Positions 28,420-37,751 of a stretch of 64,000 nucleotides of DNA are shown here, piece after piece; within the stretch, counting starts at the first letter, position 1, and each line of letters opens with the position of its first letter. Position numbers and translations under genes: made by a program. The DNA lies in assembly GCA_947168045.1 (NCBI GenBank), contig CAMVKN010000004.1, forward strand, positions 62,001 through 126,000, written 5' to 3'. A model generated the notes under the pieces. It had not been told where the DNA came from and did no database searches. It saw only the letters and a program-made list of their open reading frames with translations. The stretch comes from an uncultured Prevotellaceae bacterium. GTDB lineage: Bacteria > Bacteroidota > Bacteroidia > Bacteroidales > Bacteroidaceae.

Positions 28420-31400
28420 TCAGAAATTCACCTGCAGGCCCACTGTCACGCCACGGTTGAAGTAGGTGCGGCCTGTGTCCAGGTCCATAAAGTCGACAGA
28501 AGAGTAAAGCATGCCCAGGTTCCTGCCCTGAACGTAGAGTTTCAGGTCGCTCAGCCCAATGGTCTCAAGCAACTTGCGGTTGAAGTTGTAGCCCAGCGAG
28601 AGGTTGCGAACCTTGATGAACGAGGCATCCTTGAACCCGAGCAGGCCTGCATAGGGGTCGCCGCCAGCCTGGCTGTAGACGGGCTTCTGCCAGTCGGCTC
28701 CAGTGTTGTCGGGACGCCAGTAACTGATTTCGCGCTGCTGATACATGCCCAGTTGTCCTTCACCGCCAGTGCTGATGGTATAGCCGAAGCGGCCCTGCAG
28801 TTCGAGGGTGAGTTCAAATCCCTTCCAGCTCAGACTGTTCGACCATCCTGCGGTCACGCGTGGGTTCTTGTTGCCGATAATCACGCGGTCGTCAGCGTCA
28901 ATCTTGTAGTCGCCGTTCTGGTCCACCGGCCTTACGCTACCGGCGGTGAACTTCTGCCCGTTCTCGTTGAACTTGGCCATCTCGTCGGCATCGCTCTCCT
29001 GCCAGAGGCCGTTGGCCTCATAGCCATAGTGCACGGCTATCGACTCGCCAATGAACCAGGCATTGTTGATATCGTCTTCCTTGCCGTTGGCCAGCTCCAC
29101 TATCTCGTCCTTCTGCCAGGCAAAGTTCAGGTTCGAGTTCCACACCAGGTCACGCGTCATGACGGGTATGGTGTTCAGCGTCACCTCGATACCCTTGTTC
29201 TTGGTCTGGCCTACATTGGTCTTCATCGACGGATAGCCCGAGAGTGAGGGTATCGTCATGTCGAGAATCAGGTCCTTCGTGCGCGATGTGTACAGATCAA
29301 TCGTACCGCCAATGCGGCCTCTCAGCAGGCTGAAGTCGACACCCACGTTCCACTGTGTGGTCTTCTCCCAGCCGAGGTTCTTGTTCGGCATCTGGTTGGC
29401 TCCTGACGAGTAGTAGGGTTCGTTGGTGACCAGAATCTGGGTGTTGGCAGTACTGAAGGGCATCCAGTAAGCGCTGATGATACCCAGTGTGCCGTAAGGG
29501 CCTACGGCGGCATTGCCCGTCACACCCACGCCGAAGCGCAGCTTCAGCTGGTCTATCCAGGTCAGGTCCTTCAACCAGTTCTCCTGCTCCATGCGCCAGC
29601 CAAGGGCCATCGACGGGAAGAAGTCCCACTTCTTGCCTTCAGCCAGCACCGAGGCGCCGTCCCAGCGGGCCGAAGCCGTCAGCAAGTAGCGGTCCATGAG
29701 CGAGTAGTTCACACGGGCCATATACGATGACAGTTGGCTGCCAGTGAGACCTGAGCCTATGCCCACCTGGTACTGGGCATCGGTCACGTCAACGGCTCCC
29801 AGGTTGTTCCAGAGGAACGACGGCATGGGAATCTTTTCCTCGCTGATGCTGCTGGTCTCGGTCTCGGTCTTCGAGGCGCTCTGCAGCAGGGTCAGGCCAA
29901 TGGTGTGCTCACCGAAGGAGCGGTTGTAGAGCAGCATGTTGTCCAGGGTCCATGCCAGCTGCTGGCCGTCGCCGCGGCTCACGGTGTTGTTGCCACCGGC
30001 ACGGCTGATGGAGCTGCTGTCGAGGAAGTTGCCATTGCGATAGTAGCGGAACTCAGGGCCGAACTGGGTCTTCCACACCAGTCCGGTCAGTGGCTCGTAA
30101 ATCTTGCCGAGGTCCACCTGGGCATAGAAACTGCCTAACAGACGGTAGTTCTTGCGCTCGTCCTTCGATTTTGTCCATTCGTCAATCACCGAATAGGTAT
30201 TGGTGGTGCTTCCACCCGGCTGCGTGATGATGCGGCCGTCCTCGTCGTAGGGCAGTGTGTAGCGAAGGATAGCCTTGGCGGCACCATACAGCTCGGTGGG
30301 GCCTGAGCTGGTGCCGTAGGCCTTCGAATAGCCATATTGCAGTGTGCCCATCGAGGCATAGAGCGACGCTCCGGCCTTCAGCCATTTGGTACCCTGCACG
30401 TCGACGGAGGCTGAGAAGTTGTAACGCTCAAAGGTCTGCCCCTTCTGGGTGCCCTCGTTGCGCAGGTAGCCGAACGACACAAACCCTGCGAGGTTCTTAG
30501 TGCCACCGCGGGCGCTGACGGTGTGCTCCTGGGTGAGACCTGTCTGCGTGACATAGTCGGTCCAGTCGGTGTCGGTCACCTTGCTTCCGTCCCATGAACC
30601 GCCGGCCCATCCTTTCATCACATTGGCCAGGGCAACGTCGTCGCCACTGAAGAAGTTTCTGTCCTGCTCCTGTGTGGGCTGGTCGCCAGGGGTGTACTTG
30701 TCGGGGGCTGAGTTGTAGTAGGCCCATCGACGCCAAGTGATGTAGTCGCTGGCACTCATGGCGGGACTCTTGTCGACAATCTTCTCAAAGGTGAGCGAAC
30801 CGTTGTAGCTCAGTTGCATCTTGCCCTCCTGACCACGCTTCGTCGTGACGAGCACAACGCCGTTGGCACCACGGCTACCGTAGATGGCGGTCGAGGAGGC
30901 ATCCTTCAGAATGTCAATCGACTCAATGTCTCGCGGGTTTAGGCTCTCGATGCCACCCGTCTGCAGGGGCACGCCGTCAACGACATAGAGGGGGCCCTGA
31001 CCGGCAGAGATGGAACGGGTGCCGCGAATCATGATGCTGCCCACGGTGCCTGGACGCTCGCTCGTGGTGATGTCCACACCGGCAGCCTTGCCCTGAAGGG
31101 CTTCGAAGGCATTGCTCACGGGTTTGGTGTTCAGTTCCTTTTCACCTACACGGGTCAACGCACCGGTCACGTCGCTCTTTCGCTGTACGCCATAGCCCAC
31201 CACAACCACTTCGTCAAGCAGTTGCTTGTCTTCTTCGAGCGTCACGGTCATCTGGCTTTTGCCAGCCACGGCGATGTTCTGTGTGCGATAGCCCACGTAT
31301 GAAAAAACAAGGGTCGCATTCTGCGGCACGTTCTCCAACGTGAACTGTCCGTTAAGGTCGGTCGCCGTACCCGTGCTGGTTCCCTTCACCACCACACTGG

Positions 31401-31557
31401 CACCGATAATGGTCTCGCCCGTGGCATCGACCACCGTTCCCGACACTTTACCTTGCGCGAAAGCAACTGTCGATGCCACAGCCATCAAGGCCATCAGCAT
31501 CAGTCGCTGCCACATCGGGCAACGGCTCTTTAGTCTGTTTTTTTTAGATTCTTCCAT
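28420..31557 (-). CDS. SusC/RagA-family TonB-dependent outer-membrane transporter
   Basis: 1045 residues. The signal peptide (LMLMALMAVASTVAFAQ) is followed by a CarboxypepD_reg-like domain with GKVSGTVVDATGETIIGA, the TonB box region DEVVVVGYG, and a plug with VVDGVPL and YGSRGANGVVLVTTK. A 22-strand barrel follows, ending in VTVGLQVNF with the terminal Phe expected for outer-membrane insertion. It forms the transport pore paired with the SusD downstream. The promoter at 31767-31774 is about 210 bp upstream, leaving a long leader containing heptamer repeats. The HTCS at 51308 is the likely activator. Confidence 0.96.
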   Translation of the reverse strand: MEESKKNRLKSRCPMWQRLMLMALMAVASTVAFAQGKVSGTVVDATGETIIGASVVVKGTSTGTATDLNGQFTLENVPQNATLVFSYVGYRTQNIAVAGKSQMTVTLEEDKQLLDEVVVVGYGVQRKSDVTGALTRVGEKELNTKPVSNAFEALQGKAAGVDITTSERPGTVGSIMIRGTRSISAGQGPLYVVDGVPLQTGGIESLNPRDIESIDILKDASSTAIYGSRGANGVVLVTTKRGQEGKMQLSYNGSLTFEKIVDKSPAMSASDYITWRRWAYYNSAPDKYTPGDQPTQEQDRNFFSGDDVALANVMKGWAGGSWDGSKVTDTDWTDYVTQTGLTQEHTVSARGGTKNLAGFVSFGYLRNEGTQKGQTFERYNFSASVDVQGTKWLKAGASLYASMGTLQYGYSKAYGTSSGPTELYGAAKAILRYTLPYDEDGRIITQPGGSTTNTYSVIDEWTKSKDERKNYRLLGSFYAQVDLGKIYEPLTGLVWKTQFGPEFRYYRNGNFLDSSSISRAGGNNTVSRGDGQQLAWTLDNMLLYNRSFGEHTIGLTLLQSASKTETETSSISEEKIPMPSFLWNNLGAVDVTDAQYQVGIGSGLTGSQLSSYMARVNYSLMDRYLLTASARWDGASVLAEGKKWDFFPSMALGWRMEQENWLKDLTWIDQLKLRFGVGVTGNAAVGPYGTLGIISAYWMPFSTANTQILVTNEPYYSSGANQMPNKNLGWEKTTQWNVGVDFSLLRGRIGGTIDLYTSRTKDLILDMTIPSLSGYPSMKTNVGQTKNKGIEVTLNTIPVMTRDLVWNSNLNFAWQKDEIVELANGKEDDINNAWFIGESIAVHYGYEANGLWQESDADEMAKFNENGQKFTAGSVRPVDQNGDYKIDADDRVIIGNKNPRVTAGWSNSLSWKGFELTLELQGRFGYTISTGGEGQLGMYQQREISYWRPDNTGADWQKPVYSQAGGDPYAGLLGFKDASFIKVRNLSLGYNFNRKLLETIGLSDLKLYVQGRNLGMLYSSVDFMDLDTGRTYFNRGVTVGLQVNF

Positions 31558-31679
31558 TTCGCTGATTTTTTAGGTTACTTTATGTTACATTATTATATTC
31601 TTTTTAGAGGTGAGAGGTGAGAGTTTTTTTTTAGAGGTGAGAGGATAGTTCTGCCGCTTCATTATTCATCATTCTTATC

Positions 31680-31752
31680 TCAACGCTCAACGCTCAACAC
31701 TCAACACTCAACACTCAACACTCACTCAACACTCAACACTCAACACTCAACA
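31680..31752. repeat. Tandem CAACACT/CAACGCT heptamers upstream of SusC
   Basis: About ten heptamers, two CAACGCT then mostly CAACACT, with one 4-bp disruption. They lie in the SusC leader. Upstream parts (31605-31670) repeat the GAGGTGA and GAGGATAG sequence seen at 1990-2030. Copy-number change by slippage is likely. Confidence 0.85.
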
Positions 31753-31766
31753 ATAAAACTCGGTTG

Positions 31767-31774
31767 CAAAGTTA
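31767..31774 (-). promoter_or_regulatory. -7 box for the SusC-SusD operon
   Basis: TAACTTTG on the minus strand. The leader to the SusC ATG is about 200 bp and contains the heptamer array, so transcript folding could matter. The region 31558-31918 otherwise has no gene. Confidence 0.6.
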
Positions 31775-31882
31775 GGGTGAATAAACGGAAAGCAACCGAC
31801 GGAAATCCGTCAAACATGATACAGTTTTTCACAAGAGAGAAAAAAACGCGCCGCGCAGCACATTGTCTTAAGAAATAATGAT

Positions 31883-31890
31883 TATCTTTG
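31883..31890 (+). promoter_or_regulatory. -7 box for the GH105 operon
   Basis: TATCTTTG, with TTG at 31863-31865 as the -33 element, 29 bp before the GH105 ATG. It is divergent from the SusC promoter about 110 bp away. Confidence 0.65.
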
Positions 31891-31918
31891 TCCCGCTAAA
31901 ACAACCAATGAAACGAAC

Positions 31919-33343
31919 ATGATGAAACAAAAACTAATCTTCTTTTTGCTGATGTGCACACTCGGCAGCCCGTCGACGGCCCATGCCCAGCAGGTGAACG
32001 ACAACAACACACCGCTGCACCTGATGCGTCCACAGTATCAGGTGGGCTACGGGGTGCCAACGGCGGCGCAGGTCAAGCAGACCATCGACCGTGTGCTGCG
32101 CTACATCGACACGGAGACACCGGCCACGCTGGTTGACAGACAAACGGGACAGGAGGTGAAGCGGCTGCAGGACATCAATGCCGGCACGCAGCTGAAGCAG
32201 GGCGGTTTCCGACTGACGAGTTACGAATGGGGCGTCACCTACTCAGGGGTGCTGGCAGCCTATGCGGCGACGGGCGATGCTGCCTACCGCGACTACGTGT
32301 TGAAGCGCCACCAGCTGCTGGCCGACATCGCACCGGTGTTCCAGAAAATCTATGTCAAGAACAAGTCTATTGACGGCAACATACGCCGTGTCATTGACCC
32401 ACACGCCCTGGACGATGCAGGAGCAGTGTGCTGTTCGATGATCAAGGCACTGCTAAGCGAAAGGGCTGGGGGCAGGGGTGACGCACAGGCGACCGCACTG
32501 AGGCCGCTCATCGACCATTACGCCGACTATATCATCAACAAGGAGTACCGCCTGGGCGACGGCACCTTCGCGCGCCTGCGCCCGCAGAAGAATACGGTAT
32601 GGCTCGACGATATGTTCATGGGCATTCCCACCGTGGCCTATATGGGACGGCTGACTGGCGAGACTCGCTACTACGACGAGGCGGCACGCCAGGTGCTGCA
32701 GTTTGCCGACCGCATGTGGGTGCCCGACAAGCAGTTGTTCCGCCACGGCTGGGTGGAGGCCATGCAGCCCCATCCCGCCTTCTTCTGGGGGCGTGCCAAC
32801 GGATGGGCCCTGCTGACGCTGTGCGAGGTGCTCGACGCGCTGCCCACCACCCATCCGCAATGGCAGCAGCTATGCGACCTGCTGCGCCAGCATGCCGAGG
32901 GTCTGGCCCGACTGCAGCATCACAACGGGTTCTGGCACCAGTTGCTCGACCGTGCCGACACATACCTCGAAACTTCGGCCACAGCTATCTATACCTATTG
33001 TCTGGCTCATGCCGTCTGCCAAGGATGGATTGATGCCAAGGCCTTCGGCCCTGTGGCCCTGATGGGATGGCACGCCGTAGCGTCGCAAGTGAACGCGAAG
33101 GGGCAGGTGGAGAACGTCTGCGTGGGGACGGGCATGGGCTTCGATGCCGCCTTCTACGCCTACCGTCCCGTACACGTGATGGCCGCCCACGGCTATGGCC
33201 CCGTCATCTGGGCGGGTGCAGAAATCATCCGTCTGTTGAAGCAGCAGCACCCAAAGCTGAACGACTCGGCCGTGCAGTTCTATGACGAGGAGGTGCCTAC
33301 CGCCCAGCCCATCTTCAACTATGACGGACAGATAAGATATTAA
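31919..33343 (+). CDS. GH105 unsaturated rhamnogalacturonyl hydrolase
   Basis: 474 residues with a signal peptide (KLIFFLLMCTLGSPSTAHA), so periplasmic. It resembles the YteR/YesR family, which removes the unsaturated galacturonyl residue left by rhamnogalacturonan lyases. Visible family motifs are NTVWLDDMFMGIP with the likely catalytic Asp230/231, PHPAFFWGRANGWALL, and FETSA-like YLETSATAIYTYCLA. It is an (alpha/alpha)6 barrel. It starts the plus-strand operon that continues with the PL22-like, GH35-like and PKD genes. It would act directly on products of the two PL11 lyases in this window. A loop with GGRGDAQ near residue 182 is slightly longer than I expect. Confidence 0.92.
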   Translation: MMKQKLIFFLLMCTLGSPSTAHAQQVNDNNTPLHLMRPQYQVGYGVPTAAQVKQTIDRVLRYIDTETPATLVDRQTGQEVKRLQDINAGTQLKQGGFRLTSYEWGVTYSGVLAAYAATGDAAYRDYVLKRHQLLADIAPVFQKIYVKNKSIDGNIRRVIDPHALDDAGAVCCSMIKALLSERAGGRGDAQATALRPLIDHYADYIINKEYRLGDGTFARLRPQKNTVWLDDMFMGIPTVAYMGRLTGETRYYDEAARQVLQFADRMWVPDKQLFRHGWVEAMQPHPAFFWGRANGWALLTLCEVLDALPTTHPQWQQLCDLLRQHAEGLARLQHHNGFWHQLLDRADTYLETSATAIYTYCLAHAVCQGWIDAKAFGPVALMGWHAVASQVNAKGQVENVCVGTGMGFDAAFYAYRPVHVMAAHGYGPVIWAGAEIIRLLKQQHPKLNDSAVQFYDEEVPTAQPIFNYDGQIRY

Positions 33344-33377
33344 GTAATCGTAAAAAAATAACTTAGGACAATAGCTT

Positions 33378-34838
33378 ATGATGAAAGATTTTCAGACCCC
33401 ACCCCTGCCCCTCCCCTCGAAGGGAGGGGAATGGCTGCGCCGTAGCAGCCGCACCCCCGTCATCCGTTGCAGGTCTATATACTCCCCTCCCCCCCGCGGG
33501 AGGGGTCGGGGGGTGAGGCTTATAGCCCTTTGCCTGGCGGTGCTCTGCGCTGCACCCCTGCTGGCCCAGATAGGGCGCCGCTTCCCTTCGGAGCGCAAAG
33601 TCATTAACGACCCTAAGACTGGCGTCGAACTCGTGTTCCTCACGTCAAAGAGCGGCACGGGCGACTCAAAGATTTATCAGACCCACAACCAGTGGACCGC
33701 CGACGGCCGATGGGTGATATTCCGCAGCGACCGCGTCAGGGGCGAGGCCATGGCGGTGAATGAAGAGACGGGCGACATGGTGCAGGTGACGGAGGGCGGA
33801 TACACCGGCATGCTCTGCGTGGCCCGCAAGTCGATGAACCTCTATATCATGCGCGTCAGGAAGGACAAGGATAACCAGCGCACGGGCATGGAAGTGGTGG
33901 AAATCAACCTCGAGAAGCTCTTTGCCGACAGCGAGGCCGGCAGGCTGAAAGGTAAACAGGCGTACGAGCGCCTCTGCGGCGTGATTCCTGCCGACATGTG
34001 CAGCGAGGGCGACATGGCGCTGGACGGCAGCGAGACGATGGTCTACTTCCGGTTAGACAAGGAGTATGCCCGCAAATATCCTATTGCCGAGCAGATAGCC
34101 CCCAACTTCGGCCCGCGCAAGATGGGTGCCGGCCCGGGTGGCATAGGCAAGATGGACCTGACGACGGGCAAGTCGGAGATGGTATGCGCCGTGCATTTCA
34201 AGGTGGGGCACATCCAGGGCAACCCCTGGCATCCCGGCGAGGTCATCTTCTGCTGGGAGACGGGCGGCAAGGCACCACAGCGCACGTGGATTTGCAACGC
34301 CGACGGCACTGGGCTGCGACCCATCTACCGTGAGACGGAGTACGACTGGGTGACGCACGAGGCCGTGATCAGCGAAGACGAGCTGGTGATTGCCATCATC
34401 GGCCACCGCCCCATCAACAAGGGAGAGCAGAAGACGATAGCCGGACTGGAGTCGTTTGCCACCTCTGACGACTGGGGACCTGCGGGAACGAAAGAATACG
34501 CCACGGGCATTGCCGTGGTGAACATGCGCACCCGTGAGTTGACGCTCGAAGGACAGGTGCCCGGCGACAACTTCTGGCATGTGGCGGGCAGTCAGGACGG
34601 TCACTGGGTGGCAGGCGACGACTTCGCCCGCGAACTGTGGCTCATCGACCGCCATACGGGCGAACGCATCCTGCTCACGGCTGGTCATAAGACAACGGCA
34701 CGCGACCATGTGCACCCCACCTTCAAGCCCGACGGCACAGAGATAGAGATACAGTCGGCCATGCTCTCCGACGACGGCCGTTCGATGAACATCTGCATCG
34801 TCCGACTGCCCCAGCACCTGATTGACCGATACAAATAG
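33378..34838 (+). CDS. Oligogalacturonate-lyase-like (PL22-type) propeller protein
   Basis: 486 residues, or about 441 if translation starts at the GTG at 33513. The first 45 codons are a REP-like element giving PPLPLPSKGGEW and SPPPRGRGRG, while the true signal peptide appears only at RLIALCLAVLCAAPLLAQ. The element therefore seems to have displaced the native start. The remainder is a seven-blade TolB/WD-like propeller with VFLTSKSGTGDSKIYQTHNQ, GDMVQVTEGGYTGMLC and HIQGNPWHPGEVIFCWETGG, consistent with PL22 oligogalacturonate lyases, which cut short pectic fragments in a metal-dependent way. It follows GH105 by 34 bp. Assignment to PL22 rather than another propeller is moderate. Confidence 0.7.
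   Translation: MMKDFQTPPLPLPSKGGEWLRRSSRTPVIRCRSIYSPPPRGRGRGVRLIALCLAVLCAAPLLAQIGRRFPSERKVINDPKTGVELVFLTSKSGTGDSKIYQTHNQWTADGRWVIFRSDRVRGEAMAVNEETGDMVQVTEGGYTGMLCVARKSMNLYIMRVRKDKDNQRTGMEVVEINLEKLFADSEAGRLKGKQAYERLCGVIPADMCSEGDMALDGSETMVYFRLDKEYARKYPIAEQIAPNFGPRKMGAGPGGIGKMDLTTGKSEMVCAVHFKVGHIQGNPWHPGEVIFCWETGGKAPQRTWICNADGTGLRPIYRETEYDWVTHEAVISEDELVIAIIGHRPINKGEQKTIAGLESFATSDDWGPAGTKEYATGIAVVNMRTRELTLEGQVPGDNFWHVAGSQDGHWVAGDDFARELWLIDRHTGERILLTAGHKTTARDHVHPTFKPDGTEIEIQSAMLSDDGRSMNICIVRLPQHLIDRYK
33395..33520. repeat. REPIN-like pair of inverted palindromes
   Basis: The two ends (33395-33431 and about 33482-33520) are each C/G-rich palindromes. The reverse complement of the right end (AAGCCTCACCCCCCGACCCC) resembles the left end. 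The pair with its roughly 50-bp spacer forms a doublet of about 125 bp placed in the N-terminal coding region. Confidence 0.65.
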
Positions 34839-34872
34839 GGTGAATCATTCATCAAATCAATCAGGAAGACTC

Positions 34873-36585
34873 ATGAACAAAATAATAGCAATGCTGTTCG
34901 CAACGGCACTCATGACAGTGAGCTGCTCGCAAGAAAGAGAAAAAGCCGCCACCATGCAGGAGCCGCCACATCTGGAGAAGCGTGACGGCGTGACGCAGCT
35001 CATCGTGCAGGGGCAGCCTTGGCTGGTCTTGGGTTGTGAGCTGGGCAACTCCACATCGTCGAGCCGTGCCTATCTGGCCCCTTACTGGCAGAAGCTGAAG
35101 GAAGCAGGCGTGAACACCGTTTTGGCAGTGGTGTCGTGGGAACAGACGGAACCCGTAGAAGGACAGTTCGATTTCACCGTGGTCGACCATCTGTTAGCCG
35201 ATGCACGCAGCCACGGCATGAAGCTCGCCTTGCTCTGGTTCGGCTCATGGAAGAACGGCATCACCAGCTACACCCCGACATGGGTGAAGCGCGACACCCA
35301 GCGATTCCCCTTGGCACAGACACCCGAGGGCAAGTCGCTGCCCATACTGACCACCTTGGGCGACGAGACCTGCAAGGCTGATGCAAAGGCATTTGCCGCC
35401 ATGATGCGACACCTGAAGGAGGCCGATGCCCAGCAGCAGACCGTTGTGATGATACAAATGGAGAACGAGGTAGGGCTGCACGGCCATCCCCGCGACTACT
35501 GTCCTTTGGCCGAGACGGCCTACAAGGGCCCGGTGCCCCAGGCGCTGACCGGCTGGCTCACGGCCCATCGTGACAGTCTGCTGCCTGAGACGCGCCAAGC
35601 CTGGGAGGCCGGCGGCTGCAAGACTGAGGGCACATGGGAAGAGGTGTTCAGTCCTGCCGACCGTGCTGCCGAGATCTTCATGGCCTGGCACTACGCCTCC
35701 TACATGGATCGCATCACCGAGGCCGGAAAGAAGGAGTATGCGCTGCCCACATTCGTCAATGCCTGGATAGTACAGCCTGAGGACACGCGCCCCGGCAACT
35801 ACCCCTCAGGCGGTCCGCAGGCACAGAACCACGACATCTGGCGTGCTGCTGCCCCGCACATCGACATCCTCTCGCCCGACATCTACCTGAACGACTTCCC
35901 CCGTCAGCTGGAACTTTACGCCCGCAGCGGCAATCCGGTGTTCATTCCTGAGTCGCGCTCCGGCCAGAACGGCGCTGCCAACGCGGCTTACGCCATCGGT
36001 GCCGAGGGGGCCATCGGCTATTCACCATTTGGCTTTGAGCGCAATTGCGACGACGACGTGAATGCCACCTTCCGCAGCTTCTATCAGAAGGTGGGCAGGA
36101 TAACCCCGATGGTGCTGGAGGCACAGGCCGAAGGCCGCATCGGTGCAGCCTGGCTGAAGGGTGACAACCCCATGCGGGTGAAAGACACCATCAGCCTGGG
36201 TGACGTGCGCATCGTCTGTGAACTGATTTCCAGTGGCATGCGCAACGGAGGAGCACCACAGCTCACCGGCGGCACCTACGCCCCCGATGCCATTGGCTAT
36301 GCCATCGCCATCCGTCAGGACGACGACAGCTACCTTTTCCTGGGCTCCAATGTCCGCATCACCTTCCTGCCTGCCACGGGTGAAAGCATCGTGGGCTTAG
36401 CAAAGGTCACCGAGGGCGATTTCGATGAGCAGGGCCGGTGGCAGGAAGGCCGGTGGCTGAACGGTGACGAGATACAGCTTCGCTACGACCTGCTCTACGC
36501 CGTCGATGAGGGATTCTCAGGACAAGGGCTGAACTTCGGTCGCCCAGAGCCATCGTTCCAAAGAGTTGAACTGTTTACCTATTAA
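34873..36585 (+). CDS. GH35-like beta-galactosidase (DUF5597 type), lipoprotein
   Basis: The start at 34873 gives a lipoprotein-like signal ([18 protein letters not shown], Cys18); the frame is open from 34822 but that part overlaps the previous gene. About 571 residues. The TIM barrel has [15 protein letters not shown], the acid/base in MIQMENEVG (Glu199) and the nucleophile in FIPESRSG (Glu360), as in GH35/GH42-type galactosidases. A C-terminal domain of the DUF5597 type follows, with [14 protein letters not shown] strands. It lies third in the GH105 operon. A role in removing terminal beta-galactose from rhamnogalacturonan or arabinogalactan side chains fits the context, though substrate is inferred. 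Confidence 0.85.
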   Translation: MNKIIAMLFATALMTVSCSQEREKAATMQEPPHLEKRDGVTQLIVQGQPWLVLGCELGNSTSSSRAYLAPYWQKLKEAGVNTVLAVVSWEQTEPVEGQFDFTVVDHLLADARSHGMKLALLWFGSWKNGITSYTPTWVKRDTQRFPLAQTPEGKSLPILTTLGDETCKADAKAFAAMMRHLKEADAQQQTVVMIQMENEVGLHGHPRDYCPLAETAYKGPVPQALTGWLTAHRDSLLPETRQAWEAGGCKTEGTWEEVFSPADRAAEIFMAWHYASYMDRITEAGKKEYALPTFVNAWIVQPEDTRPGNYPSGGPQAQNHDIWRAAAPHIDILSPDIYLNDFPRQLELYARSGNPVFIPESRSGQNGAANAAYAIGAEGAIGYSPFGFERNCDDDVNATFRSFYQKVGRITPMVLEAQAEGRIGAAWLKGDNPMRVKDTISLGDVRIVCELISSGMRNGGAPQLTGGTYAPDAIGYAIAIRQDDDSYLFLGSNVRITFLPATGESIVGLAKVTEGDFDEQGRWQEGRWLNGDEIQLRYDLLYAVDEGFSGQGLNFGRPEPSFQRVELFTY

Positions 36586-36589
36586 CACC

Positions 36590-37744
36590 ATGAGAAAGCG
36601 TCTGGCCCTACTTTGGACGGCTTTGCTGACCATGACCGCAAATGCACAGTCTGACCATCTGGCGCCCCTGCAGTCGCAAACCGCAAGCCAGCTGCAGGTG
36701 ACAGAACCCGGCTTCAAGGTGTTCCAGTTTCCAAGGACACAAATACCACGCATCGACGGCGACTTCAGCGACTGGGACATCGTGCCCGATGCATACAGCG
36801 TGACCATCGACGACATGTGGGACGACACCGGCAAGCACAAAGCCGTCGACCGCTCGACGCTCGACGTCAAGGTGAAGGTGGGGTGGGTCAACGGGCTGAA
36901 CCGCCTCTACTTCCTCTACGAGGCCTACGATGACTTCTGGGACTTCGACAGGCTGAGCCTGCATAACGACACCTACGAGGTGGTGGTGGACGGCGACCTG
37001 TCAGGGGGACCACATACCGATGAGCTACGCCCGAACCCGCAGGTGATGAGCCGCATGGACGCCTTCTTCGAGTTTCAGAACCGCCATGCACAGAACTACC
37101 ACATCATGACGCCACCAACGGAGGGCAAGTCGTGGACCATGGTGTGGGGGCCGCAGCAGTGGCTGAAATACCTGCCCTACGCCAACTATGCCTACGACTA
37201 CAGCTTCAGCCACGGGGAGAGCGGACGGCTGCGCATGGAGTTCTACATCACGCCTTTCGACCATGCCAGTGCTGAAGGCCCGGAAAAGTCGGTGGAGAGC
37301 CGGCTTTATGAGAACAAGAAGATAGGGCTCTGCTGGGCAGTCATCGACTACGACGGACAGACGCAGAACAATGGTTTCTGGAACCTGTCCAGGCATCACA
37401 AGATGTATGGCAACGCCTCCATGCAACGGCTGTTCACGCTGATGCCCCTGGAACCACAGCTGCGCAAGGACGTGGAGTGCAACTGGACCTTCACCGTGGT
37501 GCCCGACACCCGCACCGTCTGTTTCCGAGACCAGAGCTACGGCCCCATCACCACGTGGCACTGGGACTTCGGCGACGGCACCACATCGACAGAGCAAAAC
37601 CCCACGCACACCTATGCCCGCGACTATGCCCACTATGTGGTGACACTCACCGTCGACGGCCCCAAGGGCAGCGCCCGCTGCTGTAAGGTCTGGGAGGTGT
37701 GCGTGCGCGACAGGAAGCATCCGTCGGACACCCCCTACGACTGA
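36590..37744 (+). CDS. Secreted carbohydrate-binding-like protein with C-terminal PKD domain
   Basis: 384 residues from the ATG at 36590 ([20 protein letters not shown], signal peptide), five bases after the previous stop. The N-terminal domain (about 45-290) resembles a CBM9/DOMON-like sandwich: [47 protein letters not shown]. This type often binds sugar ends. The last 90 residues are a PKD domain with [20 protein letters not shown]. No catalytic motif is visible. It closes the GH105 operon and converges with the CotH gene 7 bp away. Likely a surface or periplasmic glycan binder. Confidence 0.8.
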   Translation: MRKRLALLWTALLTMTANAQSDHLAPLQSQTASQLQVTEPGFKVFQFPRTQIPRIDGDFSDWDIVPDAYSVTIDDMWDDTGKHKAVDRSTLDVKVKVGWVNGLNRLYFLYEAYDDFWDFDRLSLHNDTYEVVVDGDLSGGPHTDELRPNPQVMSRMDAFFEFQNRHAQNYHIMTPPTEGKSWTMVWGPQQWLKYLPYANYAYDYSFSHGESGRLRMEFYITPFDHASAEGPEKSVESRLYENKKIGLCWAVIDYDGQTQNNGFWNLSRHHKMYGNASMQRLFTLMPLEPQLRKDVECNWTFTVVPDTRTVCFRDQSYGPITTWHWDFGDGTTSTEQNPTHTYARDYAHYVVTLTVDGPKGSARCCKVWEVCVRDRKHPSDTPYD

Positions 37745-37751
37745 CGGCGCA

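Noticed and set aside
31680..31752. Tandem repeats as a possible CRISPR array
   Set aside because: Units are 7 bp without spacers, so this is a slippage array.
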